DNA from: SIG440 sp045587485
GTDB lineage: Bacteria > Bacillota > Clostridia > Monoglobales > Monoglobaceae
DNA length: 64,000 bases
Assembly: GCA_045587485.1 (NCBI GenBank)
Contig: JAZNCI010000005.1
Span: 1-64,000 of the forward strand
Reading direction: 5' to 3'
Below, in pieces: positions 25,416 to 33,148 of this stretch (positions are counted from its first letter, which is position 1; every line of letters begins with the position of its first letter). The translations under genes were made by a program, and so were the position numbers. The notes under the pieces were generated by a model. The model searched no databases. It saw nothing but the letters and a program-made list of their open reading frames with translations, and had not been told where the DNA came from.

Positions 25416-25443
25416 ACATCAACCAACCCTTCCCAAAAGATAG

Positions 25444-26478
25444 TTATTCCTCGGTGCTCTCGGGCTTCAAGTCAATCTTCCAACCGGTAAGACGTGCCGC
25501 AAGACGTGCATTCTGACCCTCCTTGCCGATAGCAAGTGAAAGCTGGTCTGCAGGAACAATAACGCTGCACATCTTCTTTTCCTCATCAACAGAAATCGAC
25601 ACAACCTTTGCAGGGCTGAGTGCCTGAATAATGTATTCAGCAGGGTCATCACTGTATTTAATAATATCAATCTTTTCGCCACGAAGCTCGTCGATAACCG
25701 CCTGAACTCTCATACCCTTGGGGCCGATACATGTTCCCACAGGGTCAACACCCTCCATTGTAGAATGAACAGCAATTTTGCTTCTTGAACCAGGCTCACG
25801 TGTAAGACCCTTGATTTCGATAATGCCCTTCTTTATTTCGGGAACCTCCAACTCAAACAACCGACGTACTAAGCCCGGATGCGAACGTGAAACCACAAGA
25901 TGCACGCCCTTAACCGAGTTCGCAACCTCAACCACAAACACCTTGTACTTTGCGCCGGGCTTGTAGTTATCGTTTTTTACCTGTTCGTTAGGCATAAGAA
26001 CAGATTCTGTATCGCCGATTTCAAGCATAATGTTGCGGCGGTCAATCTTTCTTACCGTTGCTGTCATAATGTCATTTGCATGGTCAGAAAATTCATCAAA
26101 AGCCTTTTCACGCTCTGCCTCACGGATTCTCTGCAAAACAACCTGGCGTGCGGTTTGTGCGGCAATTCTACCGAATGCCGCAGGGGTAACCTCTGACTCT
26201 AAAACATCGCCAGCCTCATATCTTGTATCAATCTTTTTTGCATCTTCAACAGAAATTTCACATTCTCTGTCCTCTACCTCTTCAACAATATTCTTTCTTG
26301 CATATACCTTGATGTCGCCTGTTTCCTCATCAATAATCACCTTTGCGTCCTGAACAGCACCAAAATTCTTTTTGTATGCGCTGAGCAATGCACCGCTGAG
26401 GGCATCAATGACAATGTCACGGCTTATACCCTTTTCTTTTTCAATTTCATCCAACAATAAAAACAATTCTGCACTCAT
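25444..26478 (-). CDS. nusA: Transcription termination/antitermination factor NusA
   Basis: A 344-residue NusA with N-terminal polymerase-binding domain (MSAELFLLLDEIEKEKGI), S1 domain near 130-200, and two KH domains (KIAVHSTMEGVDPVGTCIGP; IGKEGQNARLAARLTG). It lacks the C-terminal acidic repeats of proteobacterial NusA, as is normal for Firmicutes. Second gene of the rimP operon. Confidence 0.97.
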   Translation of the reverse strand: MSAELFLLLDEIEKEKGISRDIVIDALSGALLSAYKKNFGAVQDAKVIIDEETGDIKVYARKNIVEEVEDRECEISVEDAKKIDTRYEAGDVLESEVTPAAFGRIAAQTARQVVLQRIREAEREKAFDEFSDHANDIMTATVRKIDRRNIMLEIGDTESVLMPNEQVKNDNYKPGAKYKVFVVEVANSVKGVHLVVSRSHPGLVRRLFELEVPEIKKGIIEIKGLTREPGSRSKIAVHSTMEGVDPVGTCIGPKGMRVQAVIDELRGEKIDIIKYSDDPAEYIIQALSPAKVVSISVDEEKKMCSVIVPADQLSLAIGKEGQNARLAARLTGWKIDLKPESTEE

Positions 26479-26512
26479 TTTTTTAATCTCTCCAATCCTT
26501 TTTAATATTTAT

Positions 26513-26977
26513 TTAAAAATCAAAGTGTAATTTTACAAAAGTTGTATCGCTGACAGCAAGTTTGGTTTCATTCCCGTCAAGCATTACAGTAAAGGCATTG
26601 TCTTCATAACCTGTCAGTTCGCCGTTCAGGGTCTTGCTGCCGTCAATTGCCTTATAAAGTCCTATATCCACAGTGCGCCCGATATACTTTTTAAAATGCT
26701 CAGGAGTTTTCAGCTTTCTTTCAATACCTGGTGACGATACCTCAAGAATGTAATTCTCACGAATGGTATCAGCCCTGTCAAGTTCATCTCCAAGGGCACG
26801 GTTGATGCTTTCGCACTCATCAACGGAAATGCCGCCATCCTCTTTGTCTGCATAAACCCTTAAATATCTTGCTCCGCCCTCTTTCACATATTCCACATCA
26901 TAAATGTAGCAGGAAATGTCTTGGGCAATGGTTGTTGCCATCTCAATAATCAATTTCTCAATCTTTGAATATGCCAT
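26513..26977 (-). CDS. rimP: Ribosome maturation factor RimP
   Basis: A 154-residue RimP needed for 30S assembly. Family blocks visible: YIYDVEYVKEGGARYLRVY, then DECESINRALGDELD and YILEVSSPGIERKLKTPEHF. First gene of the long operon, with a strong AGGAGG site and a possible attenuator in its leader. Confidence 0.96.
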   Translation of the reverse strand: MAYSKIEKLIIEMATTIAQDISCYIYDVEYVKEGGARYLRVYADKEDGGISVDECESINRALGDELDRADTIRENYILEVSSPGIERKLKTPEHFKKYIGRTVDIGLYKAIDGSKTLNGELTGYEDNAFTVMLDGNETKLAVSDTTFVKLHFDF

Positions 26978-27010
26978 TATATCCTCCTTTTATTTGCGTT
27001 GCACATATCA

Positions 27011-27071
27011 AAAAATCCACAGGGGGAGATTTTTGAATAGCGTATGCCTGCCTCAAACAGCTTCTCCCTGT
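27011..27071 (-). promoter_or_regulatory. Possible attenuator hairpin in the rimP-nusA leader
   Basis: On the minus strand the leader has ACAGGGAGA (27063-27071) pairing with TCTCCCCCTGT (27019-27029, two bulged bases), followed within three bases by a run of six T (27011-27016). This looks like an intrinsic terminator about 35 bases before the rimP start. NusA-controlled attenuation of its own operon is known elsewhere; here it is only inferred. No clear promoter was picked out. Confidence 0.4.
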
Positions 27072-27077
27072 AACATA

Positions 27078-27103
27078 AAAGAGTGAGGTCAACCTCACTC
27101 TTT
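27078..27103 (-). terminator. Terminator after nrdR
   Basis: Perfect 12-bp arms 27078-27089 and 27092-27103 with a 2-base loop, followed by TTTT on the minus strand, about 50 bases beyond the nrdR stop. Separates nrdR from the rimP operon. Confidence 0.8.
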
Positions 27104-27152
27104 CGAATACCATATTACGTTATACCAATAATAACACAAAACCCCTGAAATG

Positions 27153-27608
27153 TCAAGCCTTTTTTATAATTTTGGCAAGCTCATCCATAAATGAATTTAT
27201 ATCCTTGAACTGACGGTAAACAGATGCAAATCTTACATAGGCAATGTCGTCAAGGTCTTTCAGACGTTCCATAACCATTTCGCCGATTTTTTCCGATGTA
27301 ACCTCACGCTCAAGCATATTATAAAGCTTTGCCTCGATATCGTCAATCAGCTTTTCAATATCAGCCAATGTCACGGGTCGCTTTTCACAGGCACGCAAAA
27401 TTCCGTTCAGAACCTTATCTCTGTCCCACGTTTCACGCAAGCCATCCTTCTTGACAACAATCATAGGTATTGTTTCAATTTTTTCGTATGTAGTAAACCG
27501 CTTTCCGCACTCAAGACACTCTCTGCGGCGACGGATTGTTGTGCCCTCCTCGGTTGAACGTGAATCTATTACCTTGCTTTCAAGATGTCCGCAAAATAAA
27601 CAACGCAT
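27153..27608 (-). CDS. nrdR: Transcriptional repressor NrdR
   Basis: A 151-residue regulator of ribonucleotide reductase genes. N-terminal zinc ribbon (MRCLFCGH and CLECGKRFTTYE) followed by the ATP-cone (IVVKKDGLRETWDRDKVLNG). The start is ATG 27608, giving the family N-terminus MRCLFCGH. Single gene with terminator downstream. Confidence 0.97.
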   Translation of the reverse strand: MRCLFCGHLESKVIDSRSTEEGTTIRRRRECLECGKRFTTYEKIETIPMIVVKKDGLRETWDRDKVLNGILRACEKRPVTLADIEKLIDDIEAKLYNMLEREVTSEKIGEMVMERLKDLDDIAYVRFASVYRQFKDINSFMDELAKIIKKA

Positions 27609-27667
27609 TATACCCAACTCCCCTCAGCATAAGATACCATATATTGTATCACAAAAATTTTTATTTG

Positions 27668-28069
27668 TCAAATATTCTGTCCTATCAAAAAATCAAATCT
27701 TTGCATCAGCAGTTTTTTCTTCATATCGGTTTCCAGACAAAGGCTCAGCTCCACTACATTGCGGGCATTTTCATCATCCGTAAAAATGCGTAGCTTTTTG
27801 GCTCTGGGGAAACTGCTTTTCAGCATCTCCTCGGCCCACCCACAGACATACCCCTTATCCGCCTCTGAAATCAAAGTAATCCCCACCAGAACACGCCCGT
27901 CATAACTCAGCACAGCCGCTGTGTCAACGCCTTCAAGTGCAGAAATTTGTCTTGCAGCATTGATGTGTTTTTTGTCGTTGCCACGCTCCACATCATACTT
28001 TCTCGCCGCACGAGCAGTTGTGCAAAGCATAATAAAAACAAAAATTGTTAAAAAAATCCTTATCTTCAC
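27668..28069 (-). CDS. YhcN/YlaJ-like sporulation protein
   Basis: A 133-residue secreted protein with a signal peptide (residues 1-21, hydrophobic FLTIFVFIMLC then ARA). The body resembles the spore YhcN/YlaJ lipoprotein family (AARQISALEGVDTAAVLSYDGR). The usual lipobox is imperfect, with Cys preceded by IML, so lipid attachment is uncertain. Relatives are spore membrane proteins affecting germination or outgrowth. Confidence 0.65.
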   Translation of the reverse strand: MKIRIFLTIFVFIMLCTTARAARKYDVERGNDKKHINAARQISALEGVDTAAVLSYDGRVLVGITLISEADKGYVCGWAEEMLKSSFPRAKKLRIFTDDENARNVVELSLCLETDMKKKLLMQRFDFLIGQNI

Positions 28070-28202
28070 AAAATCGCTCCAATCCCTTTTTTATAAATAT
28101 TATTTGCAACAAAGGTACATTTATACAGCATATTTTTAATTGTATTATGGCAAAATACATATGAACAAATAAACAAATATAAAAAAAGGAGCGATTATTG
28201 GT

Positions 28203-28409
28203 ATGAATGTTATCGCATTGATACTTGTTATAATCGGTGCCATAAACTGGGGAAGCATCGGCCTTTTCGGCGTAGACATCGTGGCTTCGCTTTTCGGCGG
28301 TCAACTGTCTTTAATGAGCCGCATAATATTCACCCTTGTGGGTCTTGCGGGTCTGTGGTCGATTACCTTCTTCTTCAAAGAAACACCGATTATAGACAAA
28401 ACCGAATAA
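28203..28409 (+). CDS. DUF378 small membrane protein (YuzA-like)
   Basis: A 68-residue protein with two transmembrane helices and the DUF378 pattern: GAINWGSIGLFGVD in the first half, ending in a short charged tail. No biochemical function is known for the family. Preceded by AAAGGAG and transcribed away from the YhcN/YlaJ-like gene; the 130-base gap must hold both promoters. Confidence 0.9.
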   Translation: MNVIALILVIIGAINWGSIGLFGVDIVASLFGGQLSLMSRIIFTLVGLAGLWSITFFFKETPIIDKTE

Positions 28410-28413
28410 AAAC

Positions 28414-28454
28414 AAAGACTCGATGAAAAGTTTAAAACTTTTCATCGGGTCTTT
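28414..28454. terminator. Bidirectional terminator
   Basis: Long near-perfect inverted repeat, arms 28414-28433 and 28434-28454, A-rich before and T-rich after, between the convergent DUF378 gene and the 28459-29109 gene. Confidence 0.85.
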
Positions 28455-28458
28455 CAAT

Positions 28459-29109
28459 TTATTTCAGCATATCCTTAAAATACTGTTCAACCAAGACCGC
28501 ATTTTCACGCTCGGCAATCTTTAGTTTGTCGTCTTTAGACTGTTCAAATTCAATCGTCATCACAAGATAAACCTTTTCGCCCTCACGAAAGCCCAAAGCC
28601 TCGCTCACCTCAGGAATATCGCTAAGTGTCACTGTGCTCTTTGCAATACCCTTATATGCCGTGTTGAAAAATTCAAAATAGGTCTCATCAAGAATGTACA
28701 TCTGATATTCATCGGCCGCGATCTCTGCAGGAATTTTATTCAAAATCACCTCGGTCATTTCATCAATGGTATCTCCGGAAATATCCGCCACGCTCACCGA
28801 CATCAAAATATCAGTCACTCCATTGCCAGTTATGTCTTTTATAACCGGTTTCAAAGAATCAGCCAGTGAATTTACCGCTTCTTTATTTACACTGTGACAG
28901 CCATAGTATGCAATATGTAAATCATAATGCACCTGTGTAATACACTGGGTAACACAGAAAGCAACAACCACAAGCGCAAATATTGTCACAATTGTACACT
29001 TCCCATAATAATACCAAAAATGTGCTATTTTTTCTTTAAAAGAAAAGTTTTTAAACATTTCTCTTGCTTCTCTTGCATCCTTATCCATCGCAAAATCATC
29101 TCTTTTCAT
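28459..29109 (-). CDS. Membrane-anchored protein of unknown function
   Basis: A 216-residue protein. Residues 1-35 are cytoplasmic and charged, a single transmembrane helix spans about 38-57 (TIVTIFALVVVAFCVTQCI), and the remaining 155 residues are predicted outside the cell. The outer part is acidic, with an alpha/beta pattern (ADISGDTIDEMTEVILNKIP). I do not recognise the family. Monocistronic between two terminators. A promoter is likely near 29130-29165 (TTGACT, then TATCAT on the minus strand). Confidence 0.65.
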   Translation of the reverse strand: MKRDDFAMDKDAREAREMFKNFSFKEKIAHFWYYYGKCTIVTIFALVVVAFCVTQCITQVHYDLHIAYYGCHSVNKEAVNSLADSLKPVIKDITGNGVTDILMSVSVADISGDTIDEMTEVILNKIPAEIAADEYQMYILDETYFEFFNTAYKGIAKSTVTLSDIPEVSEALGFREGEKVYLVMTIEFEQSKDDKLKIAERENAVLVEQYFKDMLK

Positions 29110-29204
29110 AAAAATTATGAATATGACATTATAAGATATGATATCATATTACAGCAAACAAAGTCAAGGCTTGAAAGACCTTGTTCATTTTTTGTTTACA
29201 ATAC

Positions 29205-29284
29205 AAAAGACAGAAACAAAAATGATATGCACCTCCAAAATAGTCTAAACCTTGGGGTTCACTTCAAAAACGTTTCTGTCTTTT
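29205..29284 (-). terminator. Long-loop hairpin after the rnf operon
   Basis: Perfect 13-bp arms 29205-29217 and 29272-29284, starting seven bases after the rnfB stop. On the minus strand the distal arm ends in TTTT and probably terminates rnf transcription. The 54-base loop is long for a terminator and contains ACCTCCAAAATAGTCTAA and TTGGGGTTCACTTCA, which look like the ends of IS3-type elements. A small element remnant is possible. Confidence 0.5.
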
Positions 29285-29290
29285 TTGCAT

Positions 29291-30133
29291 CTATCTCTTT
29301 TTAACTTCCACAGCGGCTTGAATTTCAGCATTCTGATTAATCAAGCTGATAATCTTTTTGGGGCATTTTTCAACACACACGCCGCAGCCAACGCACTTTA
29401 AGCCATCAATGCGTGCCAAATTGTTTTCAAGCGCGATTGCATCCTTTTCACAATTCTTGGCGCAAATTCCGCAGCCTATACATCCCACATCACACACAGC
29501 ACGGACCTCCTTGCCGGAAGCCGATGAATTGCAGAACACCGCCGCTCTTGACGAATAAGAAATTCGTATAATCACACCACGGGGACATTCAGCAATACAA
29601 GCACCGCAGTTTGTACACAATTCACGGTCTACCACAGCAATTCCGTCCTGAATTTTAATTCCGCCAAACTGACACTTTTCAACGCATGAGCCGCAACCCA
29701 GACAGCCATAAACACATCCCTTCATACCGCCTGCCAGACGGTTTGCGGTATGACAGTCGATTGCCTGATTGTTTATATATCTGTTCTTTGCAACGTCACA
29801 GGTTCCCGCACAGGCAACAAATGCCACCATACGCTCCTCTTCTACAGCTTCAACACCCATAATTTCTGCAATTTTTGCAATAGCCAACGAGCCTCCCACA
29901 GGGCAGGCATTTACAGAAGCCTCGCCCCTGCAAATTGCCTCAGCATATGCCGAGCATCCGGCAAAACCACAGCCACCGCAGTTTGCACCGGGCAGACAAT
30001 CTTCAATCAAAGCAATGCGTTCATCTCTTTTAACCTCAAAAATCTTTGCTGCAAAAGCCAGCAACGCACCAAATACCAAACCCATACCGCCGATTGCAAT
30101 AACAGGTAATAAAATTTCCATATTAATTTCCAT
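29291..30133 (-). CDS. rnfB: Rnf complex subunit B (ferredoxin-like)
   Basis: A 280-residue iron-sulfur subunit that takes electrons from ferredoxin in the Rnf complex. N-terminal membrane helix (about residues 5-30), Fe-S domain with CLPGANCGGCGFAGC, then three ferredoxin pairs with eight-Cys patterns (CLGCGSCVEKC, CTNCGACIAECP, CIGCGICAKNC, CVGCGVCVEKCP). All clusters appear intact. The start could be 30133 or 30121. Last gene of the operon, separated from rnfA by an odd 160-base spacer. Confidence 0.95.
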   Translation of the reverse strand: MEINMEILLPVIAIGGMGLVFGALLAFAAKIFEVKRDERIALIEDCLPGANCGGCGFAGCSAYAEAICRGEASVNACPVGGSLAIAKIAEIMGVEAVEEERMVAFVACAGTCDVAKNRYINNQAIDCHTANRLAGGMKGCVYGCLGCGSCVEKCQFGGIKIQDGIAVVDRELCTNCGACIAECPRGVIIRISYSSRAAVFCNSSASGKEVRAVCDVGCIGCGICAKNCEKDAIALENNLARIDGLKCVGCGVCVEKCPKKIISLINQNAEIQAAVEVKKR

Positions 30134-30148
30134 AGCCTTTCTGCCCAC

Positions 30149-30308
30149 AAATAGTAATTAAAAATACACACGCATCTTACTGTGGGTAGATAAGGCGTGT
30201 AATGGAAATTATGCACATCGCCGCATCAAGCCTATTGGCACGAAATCTCGGTGGTGCAATAAATTCCGCCGGTGCATTAACATGATTTTTCACGTTAATG
30301 TACTCTCC
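30149..30308. other. Structured 160-base spacer inside the rnf operon
   Basis: This gap between rnfA and rnfB has no ORF but several inverted repeats. On the minus strand these are CATTAACGTG/CATGTTAATG (near 30275-30300), GCAC...GTGC around the CCACCGAGATTTCG block (about 30238-30258), and ACACGC/GCGTGT (about 30155-30195). The other rnf genes overlap or abut, so the gap is exceptional. It could set rnfB levels by RNA processing or be an inserted small repeat. Confidence 0.5.
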
Positions 30309-30902
30309 CTAAAAGCTTAGACCAGAAAAGCCCATAAACGCGATGGACAAAAGGCTTGCAGTAATCAATGTGATTGGCATACCCTTCAAAAACTCTGGAA
30401 TATCCGAGCTTTCAAGACGTTCACGCACACCGGCAAACAGAACAATCGCCAAGGTAAAACCAATACCTGCTGTTGTACCATAAGTCACCGATTTGATAAA
30501 GCTAAGCTCTGCACCGCCAAACCTTGTTATGTTCTGGATTGCAACGCCAAGCACCGCACAGTTGGTTGTAATCAAGGGCAGATAAATACCAAGCGAGCTG
30601 TAAAGGCTTGGTACAGATTTCTGCAAAAACATTTCAACAAACTGAACTAAAACTGCAATTACCAAAATAAATGCAATTGTCTGCATATATTCGATATTAA
30701 GCAAAATTAAAAGCTGCTGAACCGCCCAGGTGATAGCCGAGGCACACGCCATAACAAATACAACTGCAAATCCCATGCCTGTTGCCGTTTCAACCTTTTT
30801 TGAAACTCCAAGAAATGGACAGATGCCAAGGAACTGAACAAGCACAAAGTTTTGTACAAGAATTGCCCCGATTGAAATAATCAATAACTCTCTAATCAAC
30901 AA
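30309..30902 (-). CDS. rnfA: Rnf complex subunit A
   Basis: A 197-residue integral membrane protein with about six helices, core electron-conducting subunit of Rnf. Signature VLVQFLGICPFLGVSKKVETA near residue 20, where the Cys binds the intramembrane Fe-S cluster shared with RnfE. Overlaps rnfE by 11 bases. Confidence 0.96.
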   Translation of the reverse strand: MLIRELLIISIGAILVQNFVLVQFLGICPFLGVSKKVETATGMGFAVVFVMACASAITWAVQQLLILLNIEYMQTIAFILVIAVLVQFVEMFLQKSVPSLYSSLGIYLPLITTNCAVLGVAIQNITRFGGAELSFIKSVTYGTTAGIGFTLAIVLFAGVRERLESSDIPEFLKGMPITLITASLLSIAFMGFSGLSF

Positions 30903-31503
30903 TTCTGCTCGCCCCTCTCTTCTTTTTCGCTGAAATAATGTTTATCGTCATAACTATAAGACCAAGTGTAAGAAACGCACCGGGAGGCAAAATCATAATT
31001 GTCACAGGCTGAAAGCCCTCACCAAACAACGAAACACCAAAAATTGAGCCTGCCCCCAGGATTTCACGGATACTGCCGATAATCGTCAGAGCACAGGTAA
31101 AGCCCAATCCCATACCAACACCGTCAACTGCCGCTTTCACAAAACCGTTCTTTGAAGCACACGCCTCGGCTCTGCCAAGAATGATACAGTTAACAACAAT
31201 CAGCGGAATATAAAGCCCCAACGACTTGGAAACCTCAGGTGCATACGCCTTAAGCGCCATTTCAACAATGGTAACAAAGCTGGCAATAACCACAACATAC
31301 GCCGCAATTCTCACCTTATCGGGAATAAACTTTCTAAGCAACGAAATGAATACGTTTGAGCAAACCAAAACCGCCATTGTCGAAAGCCCCATACCAAGCC
31401 CGTTAACCGCAGCAGTTGTAACCGCCAACGTCGGACACATACCAAGGAACAGAACAAATGTGGGGTTTTCTTTAAAGATACCATTTAAAAAAATCTTTTT
31501 CAC
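30892..31503 (-). CDS. rnfE: Rnf complex subunit E
   Basis: A 203-residue six-helix membrane protein paralogous to RnfA. The conserved LFLGMCPTLAVTTAAVNG near residue 17 holds the cluster-ligand Cys, and NCIILGRAEACASKNG is near 105. The ATG follows the rnfG stop without a gap. Confidence 0.96.
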   Translation of the reverse strand: MKKIFLNGIFKENPTFVLFLGMCPTLAVTTAAVNGLGMGLSTMAVLVCSNVFISLLRKFIPDKVRIAAYVVVIASFVTIVEMALKAYAPEVSKSLGLYIPLIVVNCIILGRAEACASKNGFVKAAVDGVGMGLGFTCALTIIGSIREILGAGSIFGVSLFGEGFQPVTIMILPPGAFLTLGLIVMTINIISAKKKRGASRIVD

Positions 31504-32162
31504 TATTCTGTGCCCCCTTCAAGCTGCTGCAAGGTCTGCTGTTTGATTTCCTCTTCAGCTTTTGCTGTTTCCTCGATATTTTGTGTTGCACCCGAGCTGT
31601 GCTTTTCCTTAGCAACCTCCAACGCCGCATTCACACAGCTTGTAACAGCCTTTGAAGTAATTGTTGCACTGGCAATGGCAGAAATCTGGCCGTCGCCTGC
31701 CTGACCTTTAACAACGGTCAAAGCACTCTTTGCCCCTTCAAACTGACCTGCAAAGGCCGGCTTTGATGCATTCGCACCAAGACCTGCGGTTTCGGATGAC
31801 TCCATAATTTGAATTCTTGTAACCGCCAAATTCTTATCAACACCAACCATAACCTTGATATTTCCGCCGTAACCCGCATTTGACACCGCCGTCACAACAT
31901 AACCAACGGTTTCGCCTTTTGTAAGACCGACGTTTACCTTTTCAACAGCGACGCCTTCGACAGAAGTTTCGGGCACCTCAGAGGTTTTGAACTCCTCACC
32001 CTCGGCAAGAACTGCACGAAGAGCCTCGTTCTCGGCTTTAACCGAGTTTTGTGCAATGACTGGTGATGTCACTTTATTGGCAAAAGCAAGACAAAAGGCA
32101 GCAACCGCAGTAATAACAAACAGCTTTAAGGATATAACAATTGCATCTTTTCCAAGCATCAT
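31503..32162 (-). CDS. rnfG: Rnf complex subunit G (FMN-carrying)
   Basis: A 219-residue protein with an N-terminal membrane anchor (about residues 8-28) and an extracytoplasmic FMN-binding domain. The Thr that carries covalent FMN in the family is in an S/T-G-A-T motif. Here the local sequence is ASATITSKAV near residue 165, so Thr is kept but the preceding Gly is Ser. The C-terminal Glu/Gln tail (about 190-219) is low-complexity. ATG at 32162 overlaps the rnfD stop (TGATG) with GGAGG upstream. Confidence 0.93.
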   Translation of the reverse strand: MMLGKDAIVISLKLFVITAVAAFCLAFANKVTSPVIAQNSVKAENEALRAVLAEGEEFKTSEVPETSVEGVAVEKVNVGLTKGETVGYVVTAVSNAGYGGNIKVMVGVDKNLAVTRIQIMESSETAGLGANASKPAFAGQFEGAKSALTVVKGQAGDGQISAIASATITSKAVTSCVNAALEVAKEKHSSGATQNIEETAKAEEEIKQQTLQQLEGGTE

Positions 32163-33148
32163 CACTTGCCCTCCTTAGCCGAGTTTTCCTTTATTTCTCC
32201 AAACCTCTTGGGAGCAGTAAGCTTGTCAATCAGAGGCGCAGCCACATTCATAAGAAGGATAGCATAGCTTACACCCTCGGGATAGCCCCCGTAAAGCCTG
32301 ATAACTGCAGTAATCACACCGCAGCCTATACCGAAAATAATCTGTCCTGATTTTGTATAAGGCGTTGTAACATAATCAGTTGCCATAAAAAATGCGCCAA
32401 GCATCAACCCGCCTGATAAAATATGCATCAGCGCATCACCTGTAAACAATCCGTCATTGCCACCAAAAACGAAGGTAATCACCGCCACGGTAATTATGTA
32501 GCTTGCCGGAATTCTTATGCTGATTATCTCTTTTACAATCAGATAAGCCGCACCGATTAAAATTGCAAGAGTTGAAACCTCACCTATACAGCCTCCCACA
32601 TTACCCAAAAACACATCCATATAACCGGGCAAGCCTTCTGTTATTCCCTCTTTCATAAGTGTAAGAGGTGTTGCCGACGACACTGCATCAGCAGAGAAAG
32701 GTGCTGTCCAGGTGGTCATTGCCTGAGCCCAGGAGGTCAGCAAAAATGCACGCGCCGCCAGAGCAGGATTCATAAAATTGTGACCAATACCGCCAAAGAA
32801 CTGCTTTACAATAATAATTGCAAACACACATCCGATAGCCGCCATCCAGAATGGCATTGAAACCGGCAGATTAAGAGCCAGTAAAAGACCTGTAACCGCC
32901 GCACTTAAATCACCAATAGATGAAGGCTTTTTCAGGATTTTGCACCATATCCACTCACTCAAAACAGAAACAATCACGCAAAGCGCACTGATTGCCAGTG
33001 CACGCAGTCCAAAAACGACTGTGCCTGCAATCAACGCAGGAATAAGAGCAATAATAACATCCATCATAACCTTTGATGTCGAAAGCACTCCCCTGACGTG
33101 AGGAGATTCTGTGACAATAAGCTTATCATTTATATTTGACAATGTCAT
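32162..33148 (-). CDS. rnfD: Rnf complex subunit D
   Basis: A 328-residue membrane protein, homologous to NqrB, with about nine helices. It carries a covalent FMN on a Thr in the motif DAVSSATPL near residue 160 and belongs to the ion-translocating part. Start ATG 33148, overlapping the rnfC stop (TAATG) with GGAGG before it, giving MTLSNINDKLIVTESPHVRG. The longer reading overlapping rnfC is rejected. Confidence 0.95.
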   Translation of the reverse strand: MTLSNINDKLIVTESPHVRGVLSTSKVMMDVIIALIPALIAGTVVFGLRALAISALCVIVSVLSEWIWCKILKKPSSIGDLSAAVTGLLLALNLPVSMPFWMAAIGCVFAIIIVKQFFGGIGHNFMNPALAARAFLLTSWAQAMTTWTAPFSADAVSSATPLTLMKEGITEGLPGYMDVFLGNVGGCIGEVSTLAILIGAAYLIVKEIISIRIPASYIITVAVITFVFGGNDGLFTGDALMHILSGGLMLGAFFMATDYVTTPYTKSGQIIFGIGCGVITAVIRLYGGYPEGVSYAILLMNVAAPLIDKLTAPKRFGEIKENSAKEGK

